DNA of 64,000 bases from an uncultured Clostridia bacterium (lineage in GTDB: Bacteria; Bacillota; Clostridia; Christensenellales; Borkfalkiaceae). This document shows positions 9,338 through 17,298 of this stretch, piece after piece (the stretch's first letter is position 1; every line of letters starts with the position of its first letter). The notes under the pieces were generated by a model, which was given only the letters and a program-made list of their open reading frames with translations, had not been told where the DNA came from and did no database searches. The DNA lies in NCBI GenBank assembly GCA_944362555.1, contig CALVTL010000002.1:38242-102241 (forward strand). The letters run 5' to 3'. The position numbers and the translations under genes are program-made.

Positions 9338-9911
9338 AAAAGACGTCGGCGGGATCGTGGGACTGTGCGTCATCACGCCCGCCGTGCACGGGGACAGCCG
9401 CGGCTACTTCATGGAGACGTATTCGCAGCGCGACATGGCGGAAGCGGGACTGGATATTTCGTTCGTGCAGGACAATCAGTCCATGAGCACGAAAGGGGTG
9501 CTGCGCGGCTTGCATTTCCAGAAGCAGTTTCCGCAGACCAAGCTGGTGCGGGTCATCCGCGGCAGGGTGTTCGACGTTGCCGTGGACCTGCGAAAGGGGA
9601 GCGCGACGTACGGGAAGTGGTACGGCGTGGAGCTCTCCGAGGAGAACAAGAAGCAGTTCCTCATTCCGCGCGGGTTTGCGCACGGGTTTCTCGTTTTGAG
9701 CGATGCGGCGGAGTTCTGCTATAAGTGCGACGACTTCTATCATCCCAACGATGAGGGCGGGCTTGCGTGGAACGATCCCTCGATCGGCATCGTCTGGCCG
9801 GAAGTCGTGGGCGAATACCGCGGCAGCGCCTCTCCCGAGGGCTACGCCCTGCAGGACGGCACCCCGCTCAACCTGAGCGAGAAGGATACAAAGTGGGGGA
9901 GAATGGAGTAA
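9321..9911 (+). CDS. rmlC: dTDP-4-dehydrorhamnose 3,5-epimerase
   Basis: 196 residues, normal length. It epimerises C3 and C5 of dTDP-4-keto-6-deoxyglucose. This is a cupin-fold dimer; visible family blocks are HGDSRGYFMETYSQRDM, FVQDNQSMSTKGVLRGLHFQ with the catalytic-region histidine, RGRVFDVAVDLRKGSATYGKW, and IPRGFAHGFLVLSD. The ATG lies within the end of rmlD. With rmlA, rmlB and rmlD this completes the dTDP-L-rhamnose set, so rhamnose is very likely a component of the glycan made here. The next gene is 129 bp away in an AT-rich stretch with no clear terminator. Confidence 0.96.
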   Translation: MQIKVEKDVGGIVGLCVITPAVHGDSRGYFMETYSQRDMAEAGLDISFVQDNQSMSTKGVLRGLHFQKQFPQTKLVRVIRGRVFDVAVDLRKGSATYGKWYGVELSEENKKQFLIPRGFAHGFLVLSDAAEFCYKCDDFYHPNDEGGLAWNDPSIGIVWPEVVGEYRGSASPEGYALQDGTPLNLSEKDTKWGRME

Positions 9912-10040
9912 GGGGAATATGGATTTTTCAAAATTACATGACGGCTAAGCGTCATCCTTATTTTAAAAATTTCCAGTTGAAATCGTTTTCTCATAATGGT
10001 TATCAACATTGATATTATTGAAAGATAAAAGGTAATATTT

Positions 10041-10787
10041 ATGGAAAAGGTAGATGAATTAAAGTTGTTTTGCGTGACTCACAAAAGAGTCGATAACATA
10101 CCATCCGATCGTATAGTCATCGGTGTTGGGAAACAAAGAGATCAAGTTGGTGCCGATTGCACAGATGCCATCGGAGATAATATCAGTAATAAAAATGATA
10201 ACTATTGTGAACTGACTGCATTATACTGGATATGGAAAAATGATCAGTCGGATTATATTGGGTTGGAGCATTATCGAAGATTTTTTTATACGAATTGTTA
10301 TTTCCGACCCAAAATTCTAAAAAAAGAAAAAATAAAAAAAATTTTAGAACGTGGATACATTATTTTGCCTTATTGCACATCCTTGGAAAAAAGTGTGTAT
10401 GAGACTTATAGGATTCATCATGATATTCAAGATTTAGACCAATGTATTGATTTGATCAACAAGGATTTTCCTGAGTATTCTGATGCGTGTAAACATATTA
10501 TGTCTGCTCAAAAGATGAGTATAGCAAATATGTTTGTTATGCCGAGGAAGATGTTGAGTGAATACTGTGAGTGGTTATTTTCAATTTTGTTTAGCATTGA
10601 AAATAAAATCGATTTAAGCCAAAAGGATCCATATCAGAAACGCGTATTTGGATTCTTGTCAGAGCGACTATTTAATATTTGGTTATATCATAAAAAGCCA
10701 AAGATATTTTATTCAAGAGTGTATACCGATGCTCCCCCAAGAATCCACACAAGAATTATACAAAAATTGAAAAGTCTGTTTAGATAA
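10041..10787 (+). CDS. DUF4422 family protein, probable glycosyltransferase
   Basis: 248 residues. The blocks KLFCVTHKR, VGADCTDAIGDNIS, YCELTALYWIWKN and the strongly conserved YIGLEHYRRFF identify the DUF4422 family found in capsule and exopolysaccharide loci, generally regarded as glycosyltransferase-like. No signal peptide or membrane segment is seen. A GGTAA-type site lies just before the ATG. The gene is very AT-rich and flanked by short AT-rich gaps, setting it apart from rmlC. Its sugar donor is unknown; galactofuranose is possible given the UDP-galactopyranose mutase nearby, but that is a guess from context. Confidence 0.8.
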   Translation: MEKVDELKLFCVTHKRVDNIPSDRIVIGVGKQRDQVGADCTDAIGDNISNKNDNYCELTALYWIWKNDQSDYIGLEHYRRFFYTNCYFRPKILKKEKIKKILERGYIILPYCTSLEKSVYETYRIHHDIQDLDQCIDLINKDFPEYSDACKHIMSAQKMSIANMFVMPRKMLSEYCEWLFSILFSIENKIDLSQKDPYQKRVFGFLSERLFNIWLYHKKPKIFYSRVYTDAPPRIHTRIIQKLKSLFR

Positions 10788-10875
10788 TGGTGTCCGATAT
10801 AAGAATGTTTTCATGGTTCAAATTGATTTATGAAATTCGCTTATTTCGTGCTTCTATCCACAATGAATATTTCTT

Positions 10876-12507
10876 ATGAGGAAAAATTTCAAAGAAAAGC
10901 CAAAGAGCATCAAAAAAAATTTCATATATAACATTGTTTATCAGCTATTTATTCTGGTCGCGCCGTTGGTTGTTACCCCGTATGTTTCCCGTGTTTTGGG
11001 GGCAGAGGGGATCGGCCTATACAGTTATGCCAATTCGATCGTATCTTATTTTCTGCTTGTAGCGGTTTTAGGAACGGCGACCTACGGACAGCGGGCGATA
11101 AGTTATGTTCAGGACGATCGGGAGGGGCGCAGCCGCGCATTTTGGGAAGTCTTTATTTTGCGTTCGATCACTTCATGTATTACGCTTGCGGCATATTTGA
11201 TATTTGCTTTTTTTGTTGCAGGAGCAGATCAGTTTATTATTTACCTGATCCTTGCATTAAATGTTATCAATACGATTTTTGATATAACATGGTTTATGCA
11301 GGGAATGGAAGAGTTCGGTAAAATCTCCACACGCAGCATTATTTTTCGGCTTTTAAGCATTATTTCCGTGTTTGTTTTTGTCAAGTCAGAGAATGACCTG
11401 GGGCTGTATGTGTTATTTATGACGGCATACACGGTTTTGGGGAACATCACGATGTGGTTGTATCTTCCCAAATATCTTTGCCGCGTTCGGGGGATCAAAC
11501 CATTTCATGATATAAAATCTGTTTTGCAGCTATTTATTCCGACGGTGGCGATTCAACTGTATACCGTATTGGATAAATCTATGATCGGTTGGTTTTCCGA
11601 CGGATACGCCGAGAACGGGTATTATGAACAGTCGGAAAAAATTATCAAAATGGCGACAACGGCCGTTACGGCACTCGGCACCGTCATGATCCCTCGCATT
11701 GCGAAAGTCTTTAAAGAGGGAAACACAGAATTATTAAAAAATTACATTTATAAGTCGTATCGGTTTATCTGGATGCTGGCAATTCCCATCACCTTTGGTT
11801 TGATTGCTATAACAAGTTTTTTTGTTCCCGTCTTTTTTGGTGCGGGATATGAGAAATGTGAAGTCCTGATCCCGATTTTCAGCTTGCTGGCTATTGTGCT
11901 TGGGTTAAGCAACGTAACGGGGATGCAATATCTCGTTCCGGTCGGAAGGCAAAATGTCATGACGCTCACGGTGGTGGTCGGCGCAGTGGTAAATCTTGTG
12001 CTCAATCTGATCTTGATCCCACGATTTTATTCGATAGGAGCAAGCATTGCTTCCGTAATTGCCGAATCATGCGTTATGATCGTCGGTTTTGTCTATTTAA
12101 AGCGAAAGAACATGATAGAACTTAAACCGATTTTAACATGCTCGTTCAAGTATTGGATCGCAGGCGCGATCATGACGGGACTTTTATTTCTTATTAAGTT
12201 TTTTCTTCCGATCGCCATTTGGAGCTTGATTCTTTTGATCGTTTCGGGCGTTGTGATTTATGCGGTCGTATTGCTTTTGTTGCGTGATTCGTTTGCATTG
12301 GAAATCGTAAAAAAGGGTTTGCAAATGCTTCATAGAAAGGGAAAAACGACGTCCGAAACGGTCGCGTTGGAACAAAGCAATGCAGAAAAGGCGGGCGGTC
12401 AAGAAGAGTTCTCTTGTGATATGCCGGAGTGCGAATTGGAGCGAGGAGCCAAGCAAGAGCAGAATGGGTCCGATCATCAGCTTGAAACGGAGAAAAAAGA
12501 ACAGTAA
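10876..12507 (+). CDS. Wzx-like oligosaccharide flippase (MOP/polysaccharide exporter)
   Basis: 543 residues with about twelve to fourteen membrane helices. IKKNFIYNIVYQLFILVAPL then VTPYVSRVLGAEGIGLYSYA is the characteristic N-terminus of the Wzx/RfbX family in the MOP exporter superfamily. It would flip undecaprenyl-linked repeat units to the outer face for polymerisation by the Wzy-like protein at 2266. The C-terminal ~55 residues after the last helix are hydrophilic and rich in Glu, Gln and Lys (VALEQSNAEKAGGQEEF onward), an unusual cytoplasmic extension. There is no good ribosome binding site before the ATG at 10876. The gene is 12 nt upstream of glf, so co-transcribed. Confidence 0.88.
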   Translation: MRKNFKEKPKSIKKNFIYNIVYQLFILVAPLVVTPYVSRVLGAEGIGLYSYANSIVSYFLLVAVLGTATYGQRAISYVQDDREGRSRAFWEVFILRSITSCITLAAYLIFAFFVAGADQFIIYLILALNVINTIFDITWFMQGMEEFGKISTRSIIFRLLSIISVFVFVKSENDLGLYVLFMTAYTVLGNITMWLYLPKYLCRVRGIKPFHDIKSVLQLFIPTVAIQLYTVLDKSMIGWFSDGYAENGYYEQSEKIIKMATTAVTALGTVMIPRIAKVFKEGNTELLKNYIYKSYRFIWMLAIPITFGLIAITSFFVPVFFGAGYEKCEVLIPIFSLLAIVLGLSNVTGMQYLVPVGRQNVMTLTVVVGAVVNLVLNLILIPRFYSIGASIASVIAESCVMIVGFVYLKRKNMIELKPILTCSFKYWIAGAIMTGLLFLIKFFLPIAIWSLILLIVSGVVIYAVVLLLLRDSFALEIVKKGLQMLHRKGKTTSETVALEQSNAEKAGGQEEFSCDMPECELERGAKQEQNGSDHQLETEKKEQ

Positions 12508-12519
12508 CGGGGGGATATT

Positions 12520-13632
12520 ATGTACGATTTTTTGATTGTCGGAAGTGGTTTATATGGAGCGGTATGCGCACGAGAACTGATGGATAAGGGCAAGAGCGTG
12601 CTCGTTCTCGAAAAGCGTTCGCATATTGCTGGGAATGTCTTTACGGAGACGGTCGAGGGCATTCAGGTGCATAAGTATGGCGCGCATATATTTCACACGT
12701 CCAATAAGACCGTGTGGGAGTATGTCAATCGTTTTGCGGAGTTCAATAACTTTGTCAACTCTCCCGTGGCGCGTTATCACGACGAATGCTATAATCTGCC
12801 CTTTAACATGAATACATTTACAAAGCTCTGGTCCGATGTATTTACGCCCGAGCAGGCGCAAAGACGCATAGCGGAGGAAATCGGCGCAGATCATGTGGAG
12901 TGCCCTGCAAATTTAGAGGAGCAGGCGATCAATCTCGTCGGAAGGACGATCTATGAAAAGCTTGTCAAAGGCTATACGGAGAAACAGTGGGGACGTAGTT
13001 GTAAGGATCTGCCTGCCTTTATTATCCGTCGTTTGCCTGTGCGGTTTACATTTGATAATAATTATTTCAACGACCGTTATCAGGGGATCCCTATCGGCGG
13101 ATATACGAAGATGGTAGCCGTGATGCTGAAAGGCGCGGAAGTGCGCCTTGGCTGTGACTACCTTGCGCAGAAAGCGGAATATGACGCAATGGCAAAGAAG
13201 GTCATTTACACAGGTCCCATTGATGCGTACTTTGGATATTGTTTCGGAGAACTTGAGTATCGTTCGGTTCGTTTTGAAACGGAAGTGTTGGACGTACCGA
13301 ACTATCAGGGTGTCGCTGCTGTCAATTATACGGCGCGTGAGGTGCCTTTTACGCGGATCATTGAGCATAAATGGTTTGAGTTCGGAAAGAATGAATACGG
13401 GGAAGATCTTTCCAAGACGGTCATCAGCCGCGAGTTTAGCGCAGAATGGAGAAAGGGTGACGAACCATATTATCCCGTAAATGATGCAAAAAACGGCGCA
13501 TTATATGAAAGATATAAGGCGTTGGCCGAAAAGGAGACGAACGTTCTTTTTGGTGGGCGGCTTGGACAGTATAAGTATTTCGACATGGATGATGTCATTG
13601 CGGCGGCTTTGGCAGTGACGAAGGATTTATAA
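12520..13632 (+). CDS. glf: UDP-galactopyranose mutase
   Basis: 370 residues, the normal size. This flavoenzyme interconverts UDP-galactopyranose and UDP-galactofuranose. The FAD-binding motif VGSGLYGAVCA starts near residue 7. KYGAHIFHTSNKTVW is the conserved substrate-site histidine block, followed by YNLPFNMNTF, KGYTEKQWG and DNNYFNDRYQGIP. A GGGGG site precedes the ATG. It is the last gene of the glycan locus, followed after 20 nt by an intrinsic terminator. Its presence implies that the surface glycan contains galactofuranose. Confidence 0.96.
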   Translation: MYDFLIVGSGLYGAVCARELMDKGKSVLVLEKRSHIAGNVFTETVEGIQVHKYGAHIFHTSNKTVWEYVNRFAEFNNFVNSPVARYHDECYNLPFNMNTFTKLWSDVFTPEQAQRRIAEEIGADHVECPANLEEQAINLVGRTIYEKLVKGYTEKQWGRSCKDLPAFIIRRLPVRFTFDNNYFNDRYQGIPIGGYTKMVAVMLKGAEVRLGCDYLAQKAEYDAMAKKVIYTGPIDAYFGYCFGELEYRSVRFETEVLDVPNYQGVAAVNYTAREVPFTRIIEHKWFEFGKNEYGEDLSKTVISREFSAEWRKGDEPYYPVNDAKNGALYERYKALAEKETNVLFGGRLGQYKYFDMDDVIAAALAVTKDL

Positions 13633-13652
13633 GACTCTATGAATAACATTTG

Positions 13653-13676
13653 AAAGAGCGCTGCGGCGCTCTTTTT
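13653..13676 (+). terminator. Intrinsic terminator after glf
   Basis: A 6-bp GC-rich stem GAGCGC/GCGCTC with loop TGCG is flanked by AAA upstream and TTTTT downstream, 20 nt after the glf stop. It closes the glycan operon. Confidence 0.85.
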
Positions 13677-13979
13677 ACGTGGGGGATGCGTTATGGGAAA
13701 GGGCGGGGCAACCGCCCCTCTTGCGCGTTTGAAAGGGGGAAGAGGGCGAGAGTCGGGATGCGCGGAAGGCGAAGAGGTATAATTTACATATCGGGAAGGG
13801 CTGATGGCGCGCGTCTTTTTGCGCACACCGCAGCCCTTTTTTGATGGAAGGCAAGGGAGGACTCGGAGATAAGAGAGGGGACGTATCGTTTTTGTGCAAT
13901 ATTTTCACAGTATATAGATCCAATAGAGCGAAAATTGCATTTTTTGGAATTTCTTCCATGTTTTTAAGAATGGATAGAA
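13677..13979. other. Intergenic gap, no gene seen
   Basis: The stretch after the terminator has only short open frames with no ribosome binding site or recognisable protein. It becomes AT-rich towards the promoter at 13980. I see no RNA gene or riboswitch. Confidence 0.6.
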
Positions 13980-14008
13980 TTGACTTGTTGGTTGTCTGCA
14001 CTTATAAT
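13980..14008 (+). promoter_or_regulatory. Sigma-A promoter of the multi-domain lipoprotein gene
   Basis: TTGACT at 13980-13985, a 17-nt spacer, and TATAAT at 14003-14008. The start site would be near 14015, giving a 5' leader of about 43 nt before the ATG at 14058. Confidence 0.8.
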
Positions 14009-14057
14009 GAAGCCAAGCAGCACAGAAAATATGAAGTCTGTGGTAAGGAGGAAAATC

Positions 14058-16379
14058 ATGAAACGAGGCAGGTTGCTGGCAGGATTGGTGATATTATTTG
14101 CCATATTTCTGTGTGTCGGATGCGTTCAGCCGGATGATCCGACCGAGAAAACGGAAAAGGTGACCGTATCGGTACAGACGGATGGCAACGGGACGCTGAC
14201 TGCAACGCCGGACGGGGAAGTGGAAAAAGGGACTTCTGTCACGGTGGAGATCGCCGCCGACGAAGGGTATGAGCTCGCCTCGTTCACGGTGAATGAGGCG
14301 GATAAACTCGCCGAAGTGTCGCAAAACAAGTATACGTTTACGGCGAATGAGGACACCGTTGTCGAGGCGTCCTTCCGTGCGCTCGTCTATACCGTTACGG
14401 GGATCGTGCAGACGGCGGACGGAAATCTGGACGGGCTGGAAGTTGTGTTCATGTCCGGGCTTGACAGATATCCCGCCAAAGTCGCTGCGGACGGCAGCTA
14501 TTCCGTCTCCGTTCCGTCGGGCGTCTACGGTGCGGTGTTCACTCACGAATATTTTGCCGAAGTCCGCAAAGACGCCATCGCCGTCAAGGGGAACACGACA
14601 ATGGAGACCGTCGTCATGGACGCCTATCGGCTTGGAGAGAGCGCCGTCGGTGAAGTTGCGGCGCGGGGCTCGTGGCAGACGTCCGGCAATACATATACTT
14701 CCGATGACGGAAGGGTGAACACGCTGTATGTTGCAGGCGTTTCGGGAACGCAGTATTATCTTCGTTCCACACTTCGGTATCAGTCGGGTTATGGCATTCC
14801 TCGTCCGGGACTGATTGTCGCACAGGATGAGGATTGGATCGTCGTGTTCTCCGGGAACATGGTGGAAGTCGCCACGGGGGCGGAGTGGTTCGGGCTTTGC
14901 CGCATCCGCACGGACGATACGAACGTATGGGAATACATGGACGCCACGAATGTGCGCCTCACCGACACGGGGATGTGCGACGAACGGGGCGCGGAAGTGA
15001 TCGTCATACGCGACGGAGCATCGGTCAAGGTCTACCTCAACGGACAGAAGGTGGTCGATGCGGAGGACTGCACATGGCTGACGGCGGATAGGGCGACGGC
15101 GCCCGGGCTGTTCACCGACTGTGCCGTGACGCAATTTGAGGATGTGACGTTCTCCTACGATCTGACCGAGCTTGACGACTTGCTCGACGAGCCGCCTACT
15201 GGAGAGGAGATCGGCGGCCTCGGCGACAGCCCTGTCGGCGGCGTTCCCGCCGTCGGAAACTGGAACGCCCTCGGCGACGGCGGCGTACAGGCGAGCGGCC
15301 GCAGCTATACCTTCCTGGAAGGGAAGGGAACGAGCTACGTCGTGCAGGCAAACTTGCGCGTGACGATGTCGGGCGCGCTGCCTCGCCCGGGGCTCGTCGT
15401 GGCGCAGAATGCCGAATGGATCGTGGCGGCGTGTTTCAATCTTTCGGTAGCGGGAACCGATTATTACGGGCTTTTGCGGGTCTCCACGTCCGACATCAAC
15501 ACTTGGGAGTTCGACCCGTATTCCGTCTCTTCGCCCGCTTACGGCGTGCGGACGGAGGGCGCAATGCTGACTGCCGTGCGCGACGGGAACGACATCTGGC
15601 TCTTTATCGACGGACGGCTCGTCTACCGCGCGCTCGATCATGCGTGGCTGAATGAGACGGAGGAGACGGCAGCGGGGCTCTTTAACGAGGACTGTACGTC
15701 GGAATTTACGCAGGTCTCTTTTACGGAGAACGGCGTCGCGGAATGGATCGCCAAGGCGGATATGAGCCGATACGGCGAATCGGTGGCGATCGAGGGCGGA
15801 GAGCGTCTCATCGATTCCGCATATATCATCAAAGATGCTGAAATCGCAGAAGCGTCCTATGCCGTGCAGGTGACCATCCGCGCGGAGGGGACGATGGGGG
15901 CGCAGTGCCGTCCGGGCATCATTTTCGGACGTCACACCGCGAACGGGCTCGTTTTTTACGAAACGGTGTCCTTCTCGGGGGACGAGTGGGTCGGATTGAT
16001 GTCCGTGCCCGAAATGTTCCTCATCGGGGATGGCGCGGGGCTCGATTGCAGGGATTATGTGCAGAAGGCGGGCGGCTACGGGCTTTCGGCAGGCATCACG
16101 CTCACCGTGCTGCGCCACGAGGGCACGATCTACGTCTATGTCGGCGATACGCTCGTGCTCGAAAAGGCGCTCTATGACGGCTGGGCGACGGAAGCGGTCG
16201 CGGGGATCTTCACCGATCTGTGCACGGCGTTCTTCACGGGATATTCGCTCCTCACGGGGGCGGAGCTCGATCCCTGGCTGGAGAAGCTCCCTTCAACGCC
16301 CGAGGCGCCCGTCACGCAGGCAATGCCCGTCCTGCCGCAGCAAAAGCGCAGGGATACGGGGGCATTCTCCGCAAAATAA
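14058..16379 (+). CDS. Secreted lipoprotein with three repeated LamG-like modules
   Basis: About 773 residues. The ATG at 14058 has AAGGAGG 6 nt upstream. The signal peptide ends in a lipobox with Cys at residue 22 (FLCVGC), so the mature protein is membrane-anchored outside the cell. The order after that is: a short bacterial surface repeat (VTVSVQTDGNGTLTATPDG, then TFTANEDTVVEASF); a carboxypeptidase-regulatory-like domain (YTVTGIVQTADGN to METVVMD); then three copies of a ~170-residue jelly-roll-like module. Each copy carries the pattern RPGLxxAQ/GR, then aromatic strands, then VKVYLNGQKVV or IWLFIDGRLVY, then GLF. A fourth copy is in the lipoprotein at 22271. No catalytic residues are evident. 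It most likely binds carbohydrate for the adjacent importer; this is inference. Confidence 0.7.
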   Translation: MKRGRLLAGLVILFAIFLCVGCVQPDDPTEKTEKVTVSVQTDGNGTLTATPDGEVEKGTSVTVEIAADEGYELASFTVNEADKLAEVSQNKYTFTANEDTVVEASFRALVYTVTGIVQTADGNLDGLEVVFMSGLDRYPAKVAADGSYSVSVPSGVYGAVFTHEYFAEVRKDAIAVKGNTTMETVVMDAYRLGESAVGEVAARGSWQTSGNTYTSDDGRVNTLYVAGVSGTQYYLRSTLRYQSGYGIPRPGLIVAQDEDWIVVFSGNMVEVATGAEWFGLCRIRTDDTNVWEYMDATNVRLTDTGMCDERGAEVIVIRDGASVKVYLNGQKVVDAEDCTWLTADRATAPGLFTDCAVTQFEDVTFSYDLTELDDLLDEPPTGEEIGGLGDSPVGGVPAVGNWNALGDGGVQASGRSYTFLEGKGTSYVVQANLRVTMSGALPRPGLVVAQNAEWIVAACFNLSVAGTDYYGLLRVSTSDINTWEFDPYSVSSPAYGVRTEGAMLTAVRDGNDIWLFIDGRLVYRALDHAWLNETEETAAGLFNEDCTSEFTQVSFTENGVAEWIAKADMSRYGESVAIEGGERLIDSAYIIKDAEIAEASYAVQVTIRAEGTMGAQCRPGIIFGRHTANGLVFYETVSFSGDEWVGLMSVPEMFLIGDGAGLDCRDYVQKAGGYGLSAGITLTVLRHEGTIYVYVGDTLVLEKALYDGWATEAVAGIFTDLCTAFFTGYSLLTGAELDPWLEKLPSTPEAPVTQAMPVLPQQKRRDTGAFSAK

Positions 16380-16410
16380 AACGCCCCGCAGCCGGAGCGT
16401 CTGCAAGGCG

Positions 16411-17226
16411 TCAGAGCGAAGCGTCCTGCGTGAGGACTTTTTCCCGATAGATCCGGGGCGGCGCTTTGTACTTGTGTTTGAAACGTTTGGAAAAGTACAG
16501 GGGATCGCCGAAGCCGACGGCGGAGGCGATCTCGGAGATGGTCATTTTGGTGGAAATGAGCAGCAGGGCGGCGTGTTCAAGCTTTCGGTTTTCAATATAA
16601 TGGATGGGGGAGCAGCCCGTCATGCTGTAAAATTTCTGAAAGAAGGAGGACTTGGAGCAGGGCGCGAGCCGCAAAAGGTCGTCGAGACGGATGTCGTGGC
16701 AGAAATTTTCCTCGATATAGTCGAGCGTTCCCTTGAGTTCGTCGCTGAAATTGCTGACCGGAACGGCATAGGGAACGAGCAGATCGAGCAGGGAGAACAT
16801 CATGGCACTTCGCCTGACGGTGTCGGTGATGGTGTTCTCCTGTGAAAGCCCGATCGCGCGTTCGATGAGCGAGAGGAGATCGGGCAGGATGCAGGCGGGG
16901 AGTTTGTTCGGGAACTCAAAGAGGCGGTCAAGTTTATAGCTGTAATTGACGCGCGCGTCAAAGAACAGCCACTGATGCCACATTTCGTTGCGTTCGTTGA
17001 ACAGGTGCGTCACGGAATGCTCGACGTCGGAGCCGATGAGAACGGCCTCTCCGGGGCCGACGGAGACGGGATCTTTCCCCTTGATCTCAAAGAGATACCC
17101 GCCCGTCCTGCACACGGCAATGGACATGAAGGGGAGGCACTTGGTGTCTTTTGCGACGTTGTCGGAGGAGCGCCTGACGGCTTGCCCTGCAAAAATGTAG
17201 TTGTTGCGGATCTCCTTGATGATCAT
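16411..17226 (-). CDS. AraC family transcriptional regulator
   Basis: 271 residues. It has an N-terminal cupin-like sensing domain (GGYLFEIKGKDPVSVGPGEA, then LIGSDVEHSVTH) and a C-terminal double helix-turn-helix of AraC/XylS type (IRLDDLLRLAPCSKSSFFQK, then TISEIASAVGFGDPLYFSKR and FKHKYKAPPRIYR). The ATG at 17226 has AAAGGA upstream; the frame continues further but that part lies over the divergent binding-protein gene and is not real. It is transcribed divergently from the ABC importer genes and presumably activates them when a sugar binds. It converges on the lipoprotein gene at 14058. Confidence 0.92.
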   Translation of the reverse strand: MIIKEIRNNYIFAGQAVRRSSDNVAKDTKCLPFMSIAVCRTGGYLFEIKGKDPVSVGPGEAVLIGSDVEHSVTHLFNERNEMWHQWLFFDARVNYSYKLDRLFEFPNKLPACILPDLLSLIERAIGLSQENTITDTVRRSAMMFSLLDLLVPYAVPVSNFSDELKGTLDYIEENFCHDIRLDDLLRLAPCSKSSFFQKFYSMTGCSPIHYIENRKLEHAALLLISTKMTISEIASAVGFGDPLYFSKRFKHKYKAPPRIYREKVLTQDASL

Positions 17227-17247
17227 AAAAGTACGTCCTTTCAAACA

Positions 17248-17276
17248 ATTATATGGCCGAAAACACAAAAAGTCAA
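17248..17276 (-). promoter_or_regulatory. Sigma-A promoter of the araC-like gene
   Basis: On the minus strand, TTGACT (17271-17276), a 17-nt spacer and TATAAT (17248-17253). It occupies most of the 72-bp divergent gap, so regulator binding here could affect both directions. I see no equally good promoter for the plus-strand importer genes, which would fit an activator-dependent promoter. Confidence 0.75.
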
Positions 17277-17298
17277 TACAAAAAGGAGAAAATACGGC

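Noticed and set aside
14094-16118. Long antisense frame opposite the multi-domain lipoprotein
   Set aside because: Arg/His-rich composition and no start signal, while the plus strand has a promoter, ribosome binding site, signal peptide and repeated domains.
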